This document shows, piece by piece, positions 1 to 6,306 of a stretch of DNA of 64,000 nt. Position 1 is the stretch's first letter, and the number at the start of each line of letters is the position of its first letter. This DNA comes from Nevskia soli DSM 19509 (GTDB taxonomy: Bacteria; Pseudomonadota; Gammaproteobacteria; Nevskiales; Nevskiaceae): contig NZ_JONR01000001.1 of assembly GCF_000711955.1 (NCBI RefSeq), positions 248,001 through 312,000 of the forward strand, given 5' to 3'. The position numbers and the translations under genes were made by a program. The notes beneath the pieces are model-generated. The model made no database searches. It was not told where the DNA came from and worked only from the letters and a program-made list of their open reading frames with translations.

Positions 1-23
1 ATCTGCGACGAATCTCGGTTAAC

Positions 24-56
24 GTAGCCCGGGAAGCGCACCGCGCTACCCGGGAC
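24..56. repeat. REP-like palindromic repeat, copy 1
   Basis: A GTAGCCCGGG...CCCGGG palindrome around an AGCGC core. A close copy lies at 9723-9756. Both are intergenic and immediately downstream of a gene end, as expected of REP-type elements that act as transcript-end hairpins. Confidence 0.6.
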
Positions 57-72
57 TGCGTCATCGTAAGAC

Positions 73-699
73 TCAGTACGCCAACGTAAACCGCTGCCGG
101 ATGTGCTTCGGCTTTTCCACCTCATCGATCATCGCCACCGCATAATCCTCCGCCGAGATCTTGCTGTCGCCCTTGGCATCGGCCACCAGCTGATCCCCGC
201 CCAGCCTGAACTTGCCGGTCCGCTCACCGGGGGCAATGACAGCCGCCGGACTCAGGTAAGTCCAGTCCAGGTCGGCCTTGCGATACACCTTCAGCACCTC
301 GCGGTGCGCCAGCGCCGGCGCCTTGTAAGCGGCGGGGAAGTTGGGCGCGTCCACCAGTTGCAGGCCTGGCGCAACCTCCAGGCTGCCGGCCCCGCCCACC
401 ACCAGCAGGCGCGGCGCCCCGGACTGCTTCACGCCCTGGATCTGCGCCGAGGTCGCACGCAGCAACCCTTCCTGGTCCGCTATGCTGATGGCGCTGATCA
501 CCGCATCCTGCCCGGCCGTGACACGTGCCACCGAGGCTGCGTCGGACGCATCGCCCGTCACCTCTTTCAGCTTGTCGTGCTTCAGCGCCAGCTTGCCCGG
601 CGTACGCACCACCGCCGTTACTTCATGCCCACGGGACAGCGCTTCCTGGGCGATGCGGCTGCCGATCATGCCGCCGGCGCCAAACAGTGTGATCTTCAT
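73..699 (-). CDS. NAD(P)-binding NmrA/SDR-like oxidoreductase
   Basis: This 208-residue protein is an atypical short-chain dehydrogenase of the NmrA / NADH-flavin reductase group. The N-terminus carries the dinucleotide-binding glycine motif GAGGMIGSRIA right after the first beta strand, followed by a basic AVVRTPGKL stretch typical of NADP binding. Full domain length for the group is about 200-215 residues. It has no Tyr-x-x-x-Lys pair, so it may act as a redox sensor or a flavin/quinone reductase; the substrate cannot be read. It is divergent from the LysR gene at 817, which by the usual arrangement probably regulates it. The strong ribosome site AGGAG supports the start at 699 and lies inside a small inverted repeat at 701-719. 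Confidence 0.8.
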   Translation of the reverse strand: MKITLFGAGGMIGSRIAQEALSRGHEVTAVVRTPGKLALKHDKLKEVTGDASDAASVARVTAGQDAVISAISIADQEGLLRATSAQIQGVKQSGAPRLLVVGGAGSLEVAPGLQLVDAPNFPAAYKAPALAHREVLKVYRKADLDWTYLSPAAVIAPGERTGKFRLGGDQLVADAKGDSKISAEDYAVAMIDEVEKPKHIRQRFTLAY

Positions 700-700
700 G

Positions 701-719
701 TCCTACTCCTTCTGTAGGA
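701..719. promoter_or_regulatory. Inverted repeat over the ribosome-binding site of the NmrA-like gene
   Basis: TCCTAC (701-706) and GTAGGA (714-719) are perfect inverted arms around a 7-nt spacer. On the minus strand they enclose the Shine-Dalgarno sequence of the oxidoreductase gene. The site could be an RNA hairpin limiting translation or a protein-binding site. Confidence 0.35.
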
Positions 720-774
720 AAAGCGGTTGTCGATGGCGCCATCATGCGCTTATGTATTGATCGGATAAACAGCC

Positions 775-801
775 TTATCGATAAAATAAAGTTCGTATAA
801 T
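775..801 (+). promoter_or_regulatory. Putative LysR-gene promoter with palindrome TTATCGATAA
   Basis: A perfect TATAAT hexamer sits at 796-801, 16 bases before the LysR start. The palindrome TTATCGATAA at 775-784 covers the -35 position and is a candidate regulator-binding site in the divergent promoter region. No good -35 hexamer is visible, as expected if transcription depends on an activator or repressor. Confidence 0.45.
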
Positions 802-816
802 AGATACAATCGGAAA

Positions 817-1749
817 ATGAGCCGGAAACGCGGCGAACTCAAACGGCTGGCGGTCTTCGTCGCGGTGGCGGAGGGCGGCGGCTTCACCGCGGCTGCCGCG
901 CGCCTGGGCACCACCAAGGCCATGGTCAGCGCCCAGGTGCGCCAGCTCGAGGCCGAACTCGGCGCCACCCTGTTCACCCGCACCACCCGCCGCGTCACCC
1001 TGACCGAAGCGGGGCAGCAACTCCAAAGTGAATGCACGCCCTTGTTGCGCGAGCTCGAAGCCGCGCTCGACCGCGTCGGAAGCGGCGGCGGCGAACTGCG
1101 CGGTACCCTGCGCCTCACCGCCGCCCATGATTTCCTCTCCGGCACCCTCGCTGCGCGCCTGGCGCGCTTCGCCGCCCTGCATCCGGCCCTGCATCTGGAC
1201 CTGGTGGCGACCGACCAGGTGCTGGATCTGGTGGGTGAGGGCATCGACGTGGCCATCCGCGGCGGCTGGCTGCGCGATTCCACCCTGCGTGCGGTCCGGC
1301 TCGATGAATTCGAACAATACGTCTGCGCCGCGCCGTCGTACCTCGCCGCGCACGGCATTCCGCGCCAGCCGCAGGAACTGGCCGAGCATCGCTGGGTGGC
1401 CCTGACCCTGCTGCGCGCCCCGCTGACCTGGAACTTCAGCCGCAAGGGCACGCGCCGCATCGTCCGCATGCAGCCGGTCGCGCGCGCCAACGCGCCGGGC
1501 ACGGTCCAGGCCCTGGTGCGCGAAGGCCTGGGCCTGTCGATCCTGGCCAGTTTCGCCGTGGAGCAGGACCTGGCGCAGGGGCGCCTGGTGCGCCTGCTTG
1601 GCGACTGGACCTTGCCCCGCGCCGGCATCCATGCGGTCTATCCCGCCACGCGCCATGTCCCGGCCAAGGTGCGCGCACTGGTGGATTTCCTGCGCACACC
1701 CGGGTCCACCGCGCCGGCCAAGGACAAGGGGCTGCGCTCATCCGGATAG
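817..1749 (+). CDS. LysR-family transcriptional regulator
   Basis: The protein has 310 residues, the usual LysR length. The N-terminal winged helix-turn-helix is clear (residues about 4-62: LAVFVAVAEGGGFTAAAARL, then the recognition helix region and LFTRTTRRVTLTEAGQQL). A linker helix and a periplasmic-binding-like effector domain follow (about 90-295). The bulk sequence resembles the AaeR/CrgA-like subgroup. It is transcribed divergently from the NmrA-like oxidoreductase, the classical LysR target arrangement. The effector cannot be deduced. No strong ribosome site precedes ATG 817. Confidence 0.9.
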   Translation: MSRKRGELKRLAVFVAVAEGGGFTAAAARLGTTKAMVSAQVRQLEAELGATLFTRTTRRVTLTEAGQQLQSECTPLLRELEAALDRVGSGGGELRGTLRLTAAHDFLSGTLAARLARFAALHPALHLDLVATDQVLDLVGEGIDVAIRGGWLRDSTLRAVRLDEFEQYVCAAPSYLAAHGIPRQPQELAEHRWVALTLLRAPLTWNFSRKGTRRIVRMQPVARANAPGTVQALVREGLGLSILASFAVEQDLAQGRLVRLLGDWTLPRAGIHAVYPATRHVPAKVRALVDFLRTPGSTAPAKDKGLRSSG

Positions 1750-1767
1750 CGGTCGGGATTTTCACTG

Positions 1768-1795
1768 TTGACATACAAATGATAATCATTATCAT
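1768..1795 (+). promoter_or_regulatory. hemP promoter with overlapping Fur box
   Basis: A perfect TTGACA lies at 1768-1773. After 16 bases a TATCAT -10 hexamer follows at 1790-1795. The near-perfect 17-base palindrome ATGATAATCATTATCAT (1779-1795) matches the Fur consensus and covers the spacer and -10 box. Iron-loaded Fur should therefore block transcription. The predicted transcription start falls at about 1802, next to the hemP start codon at 1803. Confidence 0.9.
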
Positions 1796-1802
1796 CAAGT
1801 AC

Positions 1803-1985
1803 ATGTCGCAGACAAAACCCCTCAGCACCGCAGCCACCCCCGCGCCGCAGCGGCCTCCGGCCAATGTCCCGCAGTTCGACAGCCAGGCGCTGTTCGGCGC
1901 CGCGCGCGAATTGCTGATCCGGCATGACGGCGCGCTTTACCGCTTGCGTTTGACCCGTGCCGGGAAACTGATCCTGACGAAGTAA
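1803..1985 (+). CDS. hemP: Hemin uptake protein HemP
   Basis: This 60-residue protein has the HemP/HmuP signature in its C-terminal half: a SQALFGAARELLIRHDGALY segment followed by RLRLTRAGKLILTK. The family consists of very small cytoplasmic proteins encoded with heme-uptake genes; in some proteobacteria HmuP is required for heme-receptor expression. An in-frame ATA/ATG stretch upstream would extend the reading frame into the Fur box, so ATG 1803 is the better start. No ribosome site precedes it, and the promoter position predicts a leaderless or near-leaderless mRNA. No heme receptor or transporter gene is adjacent; the next genes are a HAD-like and a methyltransferase-like protein. Confidence 0.88.
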   Translation: MSQTKPLSTAATPAPQRPPANVPQFDSQALFGAARELLIRHDGALYRLRLTRAGKLILTK

Positions 1986-2072
1986 CAACACAGTAGCGCC
2001 AAGCCAGCCACCTGCGGGGAGCCAGCCGGCGCGATCGATCCGATCGCACAGCCGCACACAGGAGGAAGGCCC

Positions 2073-2813
2073 ATGCAACAGATCCTTGATCCGGACCAGC
2101 GCTTCGCGTTCGGACAATCCACCCGCCGGCAGGCCATATTCGATGCCGAAAGCCTGCTGCTCGATCCCACCCGCGGCGTGCAGCACAGCCTGCGCTGCGC
2201 CCTCTACGACGTCGGTCACAAGCTGCCGGCGGATGCCTTCCGCCACTGGTCGCTGCGCACGCCGCTGCGCGATGCCTTCTCCATCCTGATGCAGACCCGG
2301 GACGCCCTGTGCATCGGCGAAGCCTGCGCCCGCTACTTCCACCATTACGACGAAACCGGCCGCTACCTCTGCACCCTGCGCCCCGGCAGCCTGCAACTGC
2401 TGTTCCGGCTCGCCGCGGAGTGGCGCGTCGAACTGCATTACCTCACCCATATCGGCGCGGGGGCCGCCGCGCGCCTGCTCGACGTCTACGGCCTGCAGCA
2501 CTTCCCGCGTTCCATCATCACCCCCGAGCAGCAGTGCGCCCCAGGCATCCGCCTGCCGCTGATGGAACACCTGATCGAAAACAGCGGCCAGCCGCCCTCG
2601 TCCTGGCTGCTGCTCAGCGATCACCCCTGCGAACTGCTGGCCGCGCAGCGCCTGCACCTGCGCGCCATCGCCCTCGGCTACGGCCGCGCGCCGCTGCCCA
2701 CGCTGTGCGAACTGCGTCCCAGCGCCATCGCCGCCAGCGTCGCCGACGTCTCCGCCTGCCTCGGCACCTTCCTGCATGCCGCCCCGGCCGCGGAGGGCCA
2801 GCGTGTTCACTGA
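2073..2813 (+). CDS. HAD-like protein with altered catalytic motif, iron-regulated context
   Basis: The 246-residue protein looks like a haloacid-dehalogenase fold phosphatase. FDAESLLLD at residues about 23-31 sits where motif I (FDxDGTLxD) belongs. A late segment SDHPCELLAAQRLHLRAIAL followed by GYG resembles motif IV and the strand after it in phosphoglycolate-phosphatase-type HADs. In motif I the nucleophile Asp is kept, but the second Asp is Glu and the Thr is Leu, so normal phosphatase activity is doubtful. GGAGGAAGG before ATG 2073 is a strong ribosome site. It follows hemP by 87 bases and overlaps the next gene, suggesting one Fur-controlled operon. The fold call is moderate and the function unknown. 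Confidence 0.6.
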   Translation: MQQILDPDQRFAFGQSTRRQAIFDAESLLLDPTRGVQHSLRCALYDVGHKLPADAFRHWSLRTPLRDAFSILMQTRDALCIGEACARYFHHYDETGRYLCTLRPGSLQLLFRLAAEWRVELHYLTHIGAGAAARLLDVYGLQHFPRSIITPEQQCAPGIRLPLMEHLIENSGQPPSSWLLLSDHPCELLAAQRLHLRAIALGYGRAPLPTLCELRPSAIAASVADVSACLGTFLHAAPAAEGQRVH

Positions 2814-3564
2814 GCGCTGGCACACCGCCGGCACCGGGCCCGATTTCCTGCCGCAGGCGCTACATCGGATAGAGGGACGGCGGGAACACGAGCAGGCATC
2901 CGCCAACGGCAGCAGCCGCGCCGAAGCCACGCTGGCAGCTCTCCATGCTGACGGCAACGGTTGGTCCGGTGTGTGGATGGCCCTGCGCGAATGGTTCGCC
3001 GGGTTACGGCAGGCCAGGGCGGCTACGCCCCAGCCCTGTGCCGACTGCCCGCATCGTCCGATCAGCGCTGAATGCGGCGCCCTGCTGTACCAACTGGCCC
3101 GCCTCGGCGATGCGCGCCTTGTCGTCACCCTGGGCGCGGGCGATGCCGCCGCCACCATCTGGCTGGCCTGCGCCATGCGCGCCAACCACCGCCACGCCGG
3201 CGACCGCGGCATCATCGCCTGCGAACCGACGCACGAACTGGCGCAGCTCGCACGCTGCCGCCTGCGCGCCGCCGGCGTCTCCCGCTACGTCGACCTGCGC
3301 GAAGGCCGGCCCGAGCAGGCCCTGTCGCGCATCGACCAGCCGGTGGACTGCCTGCTGCTCAACGGCTACCCGGCGCTGATGCTGCCGGTGCTCAAGCAAT
3401 TACAGGAAAGACTGCGCCCCGGCGCCGTGGTCCTGGCGCTGCGCCCGAAGGGCGAGCGATACGCTTATGCGGGATACCTGCGCCATGTGCGCGATCCCGC
3501 CGGCTGCTTCACCTCCATTTCACTGCCGTACCGGGAATGCCTGGAGATGTCGGTTCGGAAATAA
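2803..3564 (+). CDS. SAM-dependent methyltransferase-like protein with Cys cluster
   Basis: The reading frame of 253 codons most likely starts at GTG 2803, overlapping the upstream stop by 11 bases, which points to translational coupling. The second half has a class I methyltransferase / O-methyltransferase layout: VVTLGAGDAAAT as the glycine-rich motif I, an acidic IIACEPTHELAQLA at the end of strand 2, and VDCLLLNGYPALMLPVLKQL as the post-II region. Motif I is weak (LGAGDA in place of E/DxGxGxG). Before it is a CADCPHRPISAEC cluster, with three cysteines that could bind metal or heme. Its place behind hemP and the HAD-like gene suggests an iron or heme related job, but no substrate can be named. 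Confidence 0.55.
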   Translation: MFTERWHTAGTGPDFLPQALHRIEGRREHEQASANGSSRAEATLAALHADGNGWSGVWMALREWFAGLRQARAATPQPCADCPHRPISAECGALLYQLARLGDARLVVTLGAGDAAATIWLACAMRANHRHAGDRGIIACEPTHELAQLARCRLRAAGVSRYVDLREGRPEQALSRIDQPVDCLLLNGYPALMLPVLKQLQERLRPGAVVLALRPKGERYAYAGYLRHVRDPAGCFTSISLPYRECLEMSVRK

Positions 3565-3637
3565 AGGGTTTGGAGGACGGACGTAGGCTGTGTGGTTGAA
3601 CACCTTTGCGTGAATTACCTTGCAGGTTTTGAGTTGC

Positions 3638-3708
3638 TCAGTCGATGTAATCGGCAATGGCATTCAGATCGCTTAGCGCGCCGGTTCGATCCAGATTATT
3701 CCAGCCTC
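3638..3708 (-). pseudogene. Remnant of a ParE/RelE-type toxin gene
   Basis: Directly behind the antitoxin, one frame reads GIIWIEPAR and the adjacent frame reads ALSDLNAIADYID before a stop at 3638. Joined, these give the N-terminus of a ParE/RelE toxin (IIW-EPA--DL-AIADYI), so a one-base shift and early termination have destroyed the gene. No start codon is evident, and only about 20 of the usual 90-100 codons remain. No further toxin sequence is visible beyond the stop. Confidence 0.6.
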
Positions 3709-3953
3709 CGTGCCGTGCGCTTTTTGGCCTGTGCATGGATAACAGTGCGCCCTTCCTCGATTGCCATCTCTCCGCGGGCGATTCCTTCGAGTAGGCCCAT
3801 GCGACGTTGCAGCGTCTCGTAGGTTTCGACATCCACGAGGTAGGCGCCGGGCTGGCCGTGGTTGGTGATCAGGATCGGTTCCCGATCCCGCTTCAGCTCG
3901 GCGAGGAGTTCGCTGGCCCGGCGCTTCAGGGTGGTAACAAGTTCGGTGCGCAT
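3696..3953 (-). CDS. Phd/YefM-family antitoxin (orphan)
   Basis: This 85-residue protein (from MRTELVTTLKRRASELL) matches the Phd/YefM antitoxin fold: an N-terminal DNA-binding half with the conserved EPILITNHGQPGAYLVDVE strand and turn, then an amphipathic C-terminal toxin-binding helix (LLEGIARGEMAIEEG). An in-frame ATG seven codons upstream (3974) is possible, but the family start fits 3953 better. The cognate toxin behind it is only a frameshifted stub, so the antitoxin is probably an orphan repressor or a decaying module. Confidence 0.82.
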   Translation of the reverse strand: MRTELVTTLKRRASELLAELKRDREPILITNHGQPGAYLVDVETYETLQRRMGLLEGIARGEMAIEEGRTVIHAQAKKRTARRLE

Positions 3954-4162
3954 GAAGCGATACTGGAATAGCATTTTGCATAACGCAAATCCGGTGATGG
4001 GACGCCGCCCATATCGGTGTGGTCTGGTGCATCGAGCCTCATGGAAATCTCGGCATCTGAAGGTTGCGATAACTGGCAGGTGTCCCCTTTACGCGTCACC
4101 ACGTGTTGCACTTTCCGCCGCGACTGTTTCCTTCCCAACACACCGTCGAAAATCGCGAAAAA

Positions 4163-4179
4163 GCCTTTTAATCAAAGGC
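4163..4179. other. Short hairpin in divergent intergenic region
   Basis: GCCTTT (4163-4168) and AAAGGC (4174-4179) form a six-base stem with a TAATC loop, preceded by an A run. On the minus strand the 3' side carries a T run. It lies between the antitoxin and SRPBCC genes, both transcribed away from it. Its role is unclear. Confidence 0.3.
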
Positions 4180-4218
4180 CTGTTCACGGATCGAAGGCGG
4201 GACTAGACTGCCCCACGA

Positions 4219-4271
4219 CGGGCGGCGTTCGCCCGCCGGATTCCTATAACAGACATTCGGTGCAAGGAGAG
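4219..4271 (+). promoter_or_regulatory. Promoter region of the SRPBCC gene
   Basis: A TATAAC -10 hexamer lies at 4245-4250 and an AAGGAGA ribosome site at 4265-4271, nine bases before ATG 4280. The hairpin CGGGCG/CGCCCG (4219-4235) occupies the -35 position, so a conventional -35 box is missing. Confidence 0.4.
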
Positions 4272-4279
4272 AGAATCAC

Positions 4280-4807
4280 ATGAACGTCGTCAGAATGATT
4301 GCGGTGGCAGCGCTGCTTTCCGTCGCGGGCAGTAGCCTCGCCGCGGCCCCGCAGCTCAAGGCCAGCGAGAGCGTCACCATCAACGCCCCGGTCGCCGCGG
4401 TGTGGGACAAGGTCAAGAGCTTCGATGGACTCGGCAACTGGCATCCGGCCGTGGCCAAGGACGAAATCGTCGAAGGCAGCAACGACAAGGTCGGCGCGGT
4501 GCGCCTGCTGACCCTGAAGGACGGCGGCACCATCAAGGAAAAACTGCTCGGCTTCAGCGACACCTCGCACAGCTTCAAGTACGCCATCCTCGAAGGCGTG
4601 CTGCCGGTGAGCAGCTACACCTCGACCCTGGTGGTGAAACCCGCCGGCAAGGGCGCCTCGAAAGTCACCTGGTCAGGTTCCTTCAAGCGCAAGGACACCA
4701 GCGACAAGCCCGCCGACGGCGCCGACGATAAAGCCGCCACCACCACCATCAGCAGCGTCTACCGCGGCGGCCTGGACAATCTGAAAACGCTGGTCGAAGC
4801 GAAGTAG
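4280..4807 (+). CDS. Exported SRPBCC (START-like) family protein
   Basis: The 175-residue protein has a Sec signal peptide (residues 1-22, MNVVRMIAVAALLSVAGSSLA, cleavage after AxA). It is followed by a polyketide-cyclase/SRPBCC ligand-binding fold: VTINAPVAAVWDKVKSFDGLG near the N-terminus, then GNWHPAV and the strand VGAVRLLTLKDGGTIKEKL. These resemble the MxaD-like branch of periplasmic SRPBCC proteins. The fold binds hydrophobic small molecules; the ligand is unknown. It is a single gene with its own promoter and a strong terminator at 4821-4846. Confidence 0.85.
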   Translation: MNVVRMIAVAALLSVAGSSLAAAPQLKASESVTINAPVAAVWDKVKSFDGLGNWHPAVAKDEIVEGSNDKVGAVRLLTLKDGGTIKEKLLGFSDTSHSFKYAILEGVLPVSSYTSTLVVKPAGKGASKVTWSGSFKRKDTSDKPADGADDKAATTTISSVYRGGLDNLKTLVEAK

Positions 4808-4820
4808 TTTTCGGCGATAG

Positions 4821-4846
4821 AAAAGGCCCGGAGACGGGCCTTTTTT
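4821..4846 (+). terminator. Rho-independent terminator
   Basis: AAAAGGCCCG and CGGGCCTTTTTT form a GC-rich stem (AAGGCCCG/CGGGCCTT) around a GAGA loop with a six-T tail, 13 bases after the SRPBCC stop. It lies between convergent genes and may serve both strands. Confidence 0.9.
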
Positions 4847-4859
4847 ACGCGCCTGGTGC

Positions 4860-5198
4860 TTACAGGCTCAACACCAATCGCAAACCATCATCCACCCGGT
4901 TCATGATCTGGGCGGGGAGAATGCGGATGCGCTGCGTCAGATATGAATGGTCCACCGTCAAAACCTGGGACACGTTGATGACCGACGGTTTGGTCAAGCC
5001 TGAATCCGCTTTGCCGATTCGCACGTTGCCAGGCGCTTCCGCCAAGGCGAGGTTCGAGGTTATCGCCGCGATGACGATGGTGGCGATGCGGCTTTCATTG
5101 AACGGATTGGATTGAACGACCACCACCGGACGCCGCATCCCCGGTCCGGAGCCGGCAGGGGCGGGCAGAGACGCCCACCAGATTTCACCACGCTTCAT
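4860..5198 (-). CDS. MazF/PemK-family endoribonuclease toxin
   Basis: This 112-residue protein matches the MazF/PemK mRNA interferase fold. It begins MKRGEIWWASLPAP, has the conserved GMRRPVVVVQSNPFNESRI core with the RPVVVV strand and N/S positions of the active-site loop, and continues with TSNLALAEAPGNVRI and the conserved INVSQVLTVDHSYL segment. MazF toxins cut single-stranded RNA at short motifs; specificity cannot be read. The start overlaps the antitoxin stop by 14 bases, so the pair is co-translated in the normal antitoxin-first order. Confidence 0.93.
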   Translation of the reverse strand: MKRGEIWWASLPAPAGSGPGMRRPVVVVQSNPFNESRIATIVIAAITSNLALAEAPGNVRIGKADSGLTKPSVINVSQVLTVDHSYLTQRIRILPAQIMNRVDDGLRLVLSL

Positions 5199-5421
5199 CG
5201 GTCAACGATTGAAGCTGAGCCTGTTCCAGGGCACTGTCCACTCCGGACTTCGCGGCGCCATAGACGGCGTTGAGCTTCTCCGTAACCGCAACCGCGCCGC
5301 GGGAGCCGACGTAATCTGCGATCGCCTCAGAATACAGCTGGCTGCGCGATTTCTTGAGCTGCCGGGCGAGATGCTCCGCCTGGGCGAATACCGGGTCGGG
5401 AATGGAAATGGCTACTTTCAT
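5185..5421 (-). CDS. Ribbon-helix-helix antitoxin of the MazF toxin
   Basis: The 78-residue protein starts MKVAISIPDPVFAQAEHLAR, a ribbon-helix-helix (CopG/MazE-like) DNA-binding domain whose first strand KVAISIP and SRSQLYSEAI helix are typical. The C-terminal half (EKLNAVYGAAKSGVDSAL) is the acidic toxin-binding tail. It lies immediately before and overlaps the MazF gene, so it neutralises the toxin and most likely represses the operon. No operator was identified with certainty in the 126-base upstream gap. Confidence 0.9.
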   Translation of the reverse strand: MKVAISIPDPVFAQAEHLARQLKKSRSQLYSEAIADYVGSRGAVAVTEKLNAVYGAAKSGVDSALEQAQLQSLTDEAW

Positions 5422-5547
5422 GGGGCAACGGTATCACCAAAGTATGACCCGTGCAATCGTCGCGGCCCGTCGCAATTCGCGCCCCTTGGTTGGGCGCGAT
5501 AAGCGCAGCGCATTGCGTCGAATTTGATTGACGCAACAACTCGGCAT

Positions 5548-6219
5548 TCAAGAGTGCACCGGCCGATCCCATTCCACCGGCCGCGGCGGCGGCAGCCGCA
5601 CGCCCTTCCGCGCATGCATCACCAGCTTCGCCTGCCGCGTCCACAGCTTGAGCTGGGCGGCGACATGAGCCGTGTCGTTGAGCAGGTGCGCCTGCGAAGC
5701 CAGGCCGCCGAGCAGGCAGGCGAATTGCAGGAACACCGCCTTGAGGTTCTCGCGCGTACCGGGCGCCGGCATGAAGTAATGCTCCACCGCCGGCTCGAAC
5801 ACCTTGCTCACCCGCAGCAGCATGCCGCGCAGGGCTTCGGCCAGCACCGCGTCACGTTGGCTGGCCACCAGCAGTTCGGTATAGGCGCGGTACAGCGGCG
5901 TGGCAAACAGCTGTTCCCAGGTTGCCTGCACCAGCATCTCCAGCCGGTTGTCCTCGTCCGCCACCGACAGCAGCACCGCGCCCAGGGTGCGGTAGCTGCT
6001 GCGCAGCAGGTCGTCCGCCGCATCGAGCATCAGCGCCTGCTTGTTGGGATAGTGGTGCACCTGCGCGCCGCGCGACACCCCGGCGCGGCGCACGATGGAG
6101 CTGAGCGTGCTGCCGGCATAGCCATCCTCGGCCAGGCTCTCCAGCGTGGCGGCAAGCAGGCGCTGGCGCATAGCGTCGCTGCGCTCGGCCTGGGTGCGCC
6201 GGGGCAGGGCGGCGCTCAA
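5548..6219 (-). CDS. TetR-family repressor, probable regulator of the acyl-CoA genes
   Basis: This 223-residue TetR protein starts at TTG 6219; the next ATG (6171) would cut into the first DNA-binding helix. The N-terminal helix-turn-helix is intact (LLAATLESLAEDGYAGSTLS, VRRAGVSRGAQVHHYPNKQAL; residues about 16-62). The C-terminal ligand domain (70-205) is of the group often annotated as fatty-acid or acyl-CoA responsive, but the ligand is inferred only from context. It is divergent from an acyl-CoA dehydrogenase and a CoA-transferase-family gene, and the intergenic region holds a perfect 8+8 palindrome at 6255-6272 that fits a TetR operator. Confidence 0.9.
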   Translation of the reverse strand: MSAALPRRTQAERSDAMRQRLLAATLESLAEDGYAGSTLSSIVRRAGVSRGAQVHHYPNKQALMLDAADDLLRSSYRTLGAVLLSVADEDNRLEMLVQATWEQLFATPLYRAYTELLVASQRDAVLAEALRGMLLRVSKVFEPAVEHYFMPAPGTRENLKAVFLQFACLLGGLASQAHLLNDTAHVAAQLKLWTRQAKLVMHARKGVRLPPPRPVEWDRPVHS

Positions 6220-6254
6220 GGAAGACTTGCTCGGATTGGCATGGGCTTACTATG

Positions 6255-6272
6255 ATACAGTCCAGACTGTAT
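6255..6272. promoter_or_regulatory. TetR-type operator palindrome
   Basis: ATACAGTC and GACTGTAT are perfect inverted arms with a CA centre, midway between the TetR start (6219) and the acyl-CoA dehydrogenase start (6307). A TATGAT -10-like hexamer at 6251-6256 overlaps the left arm, so binding would block transcription towards 6307. Confidence 0.75.
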
Positions 6273-6306
6273 GTAAATGTAAAAAACGATAAAGGATGGA
6301 GCCCGC

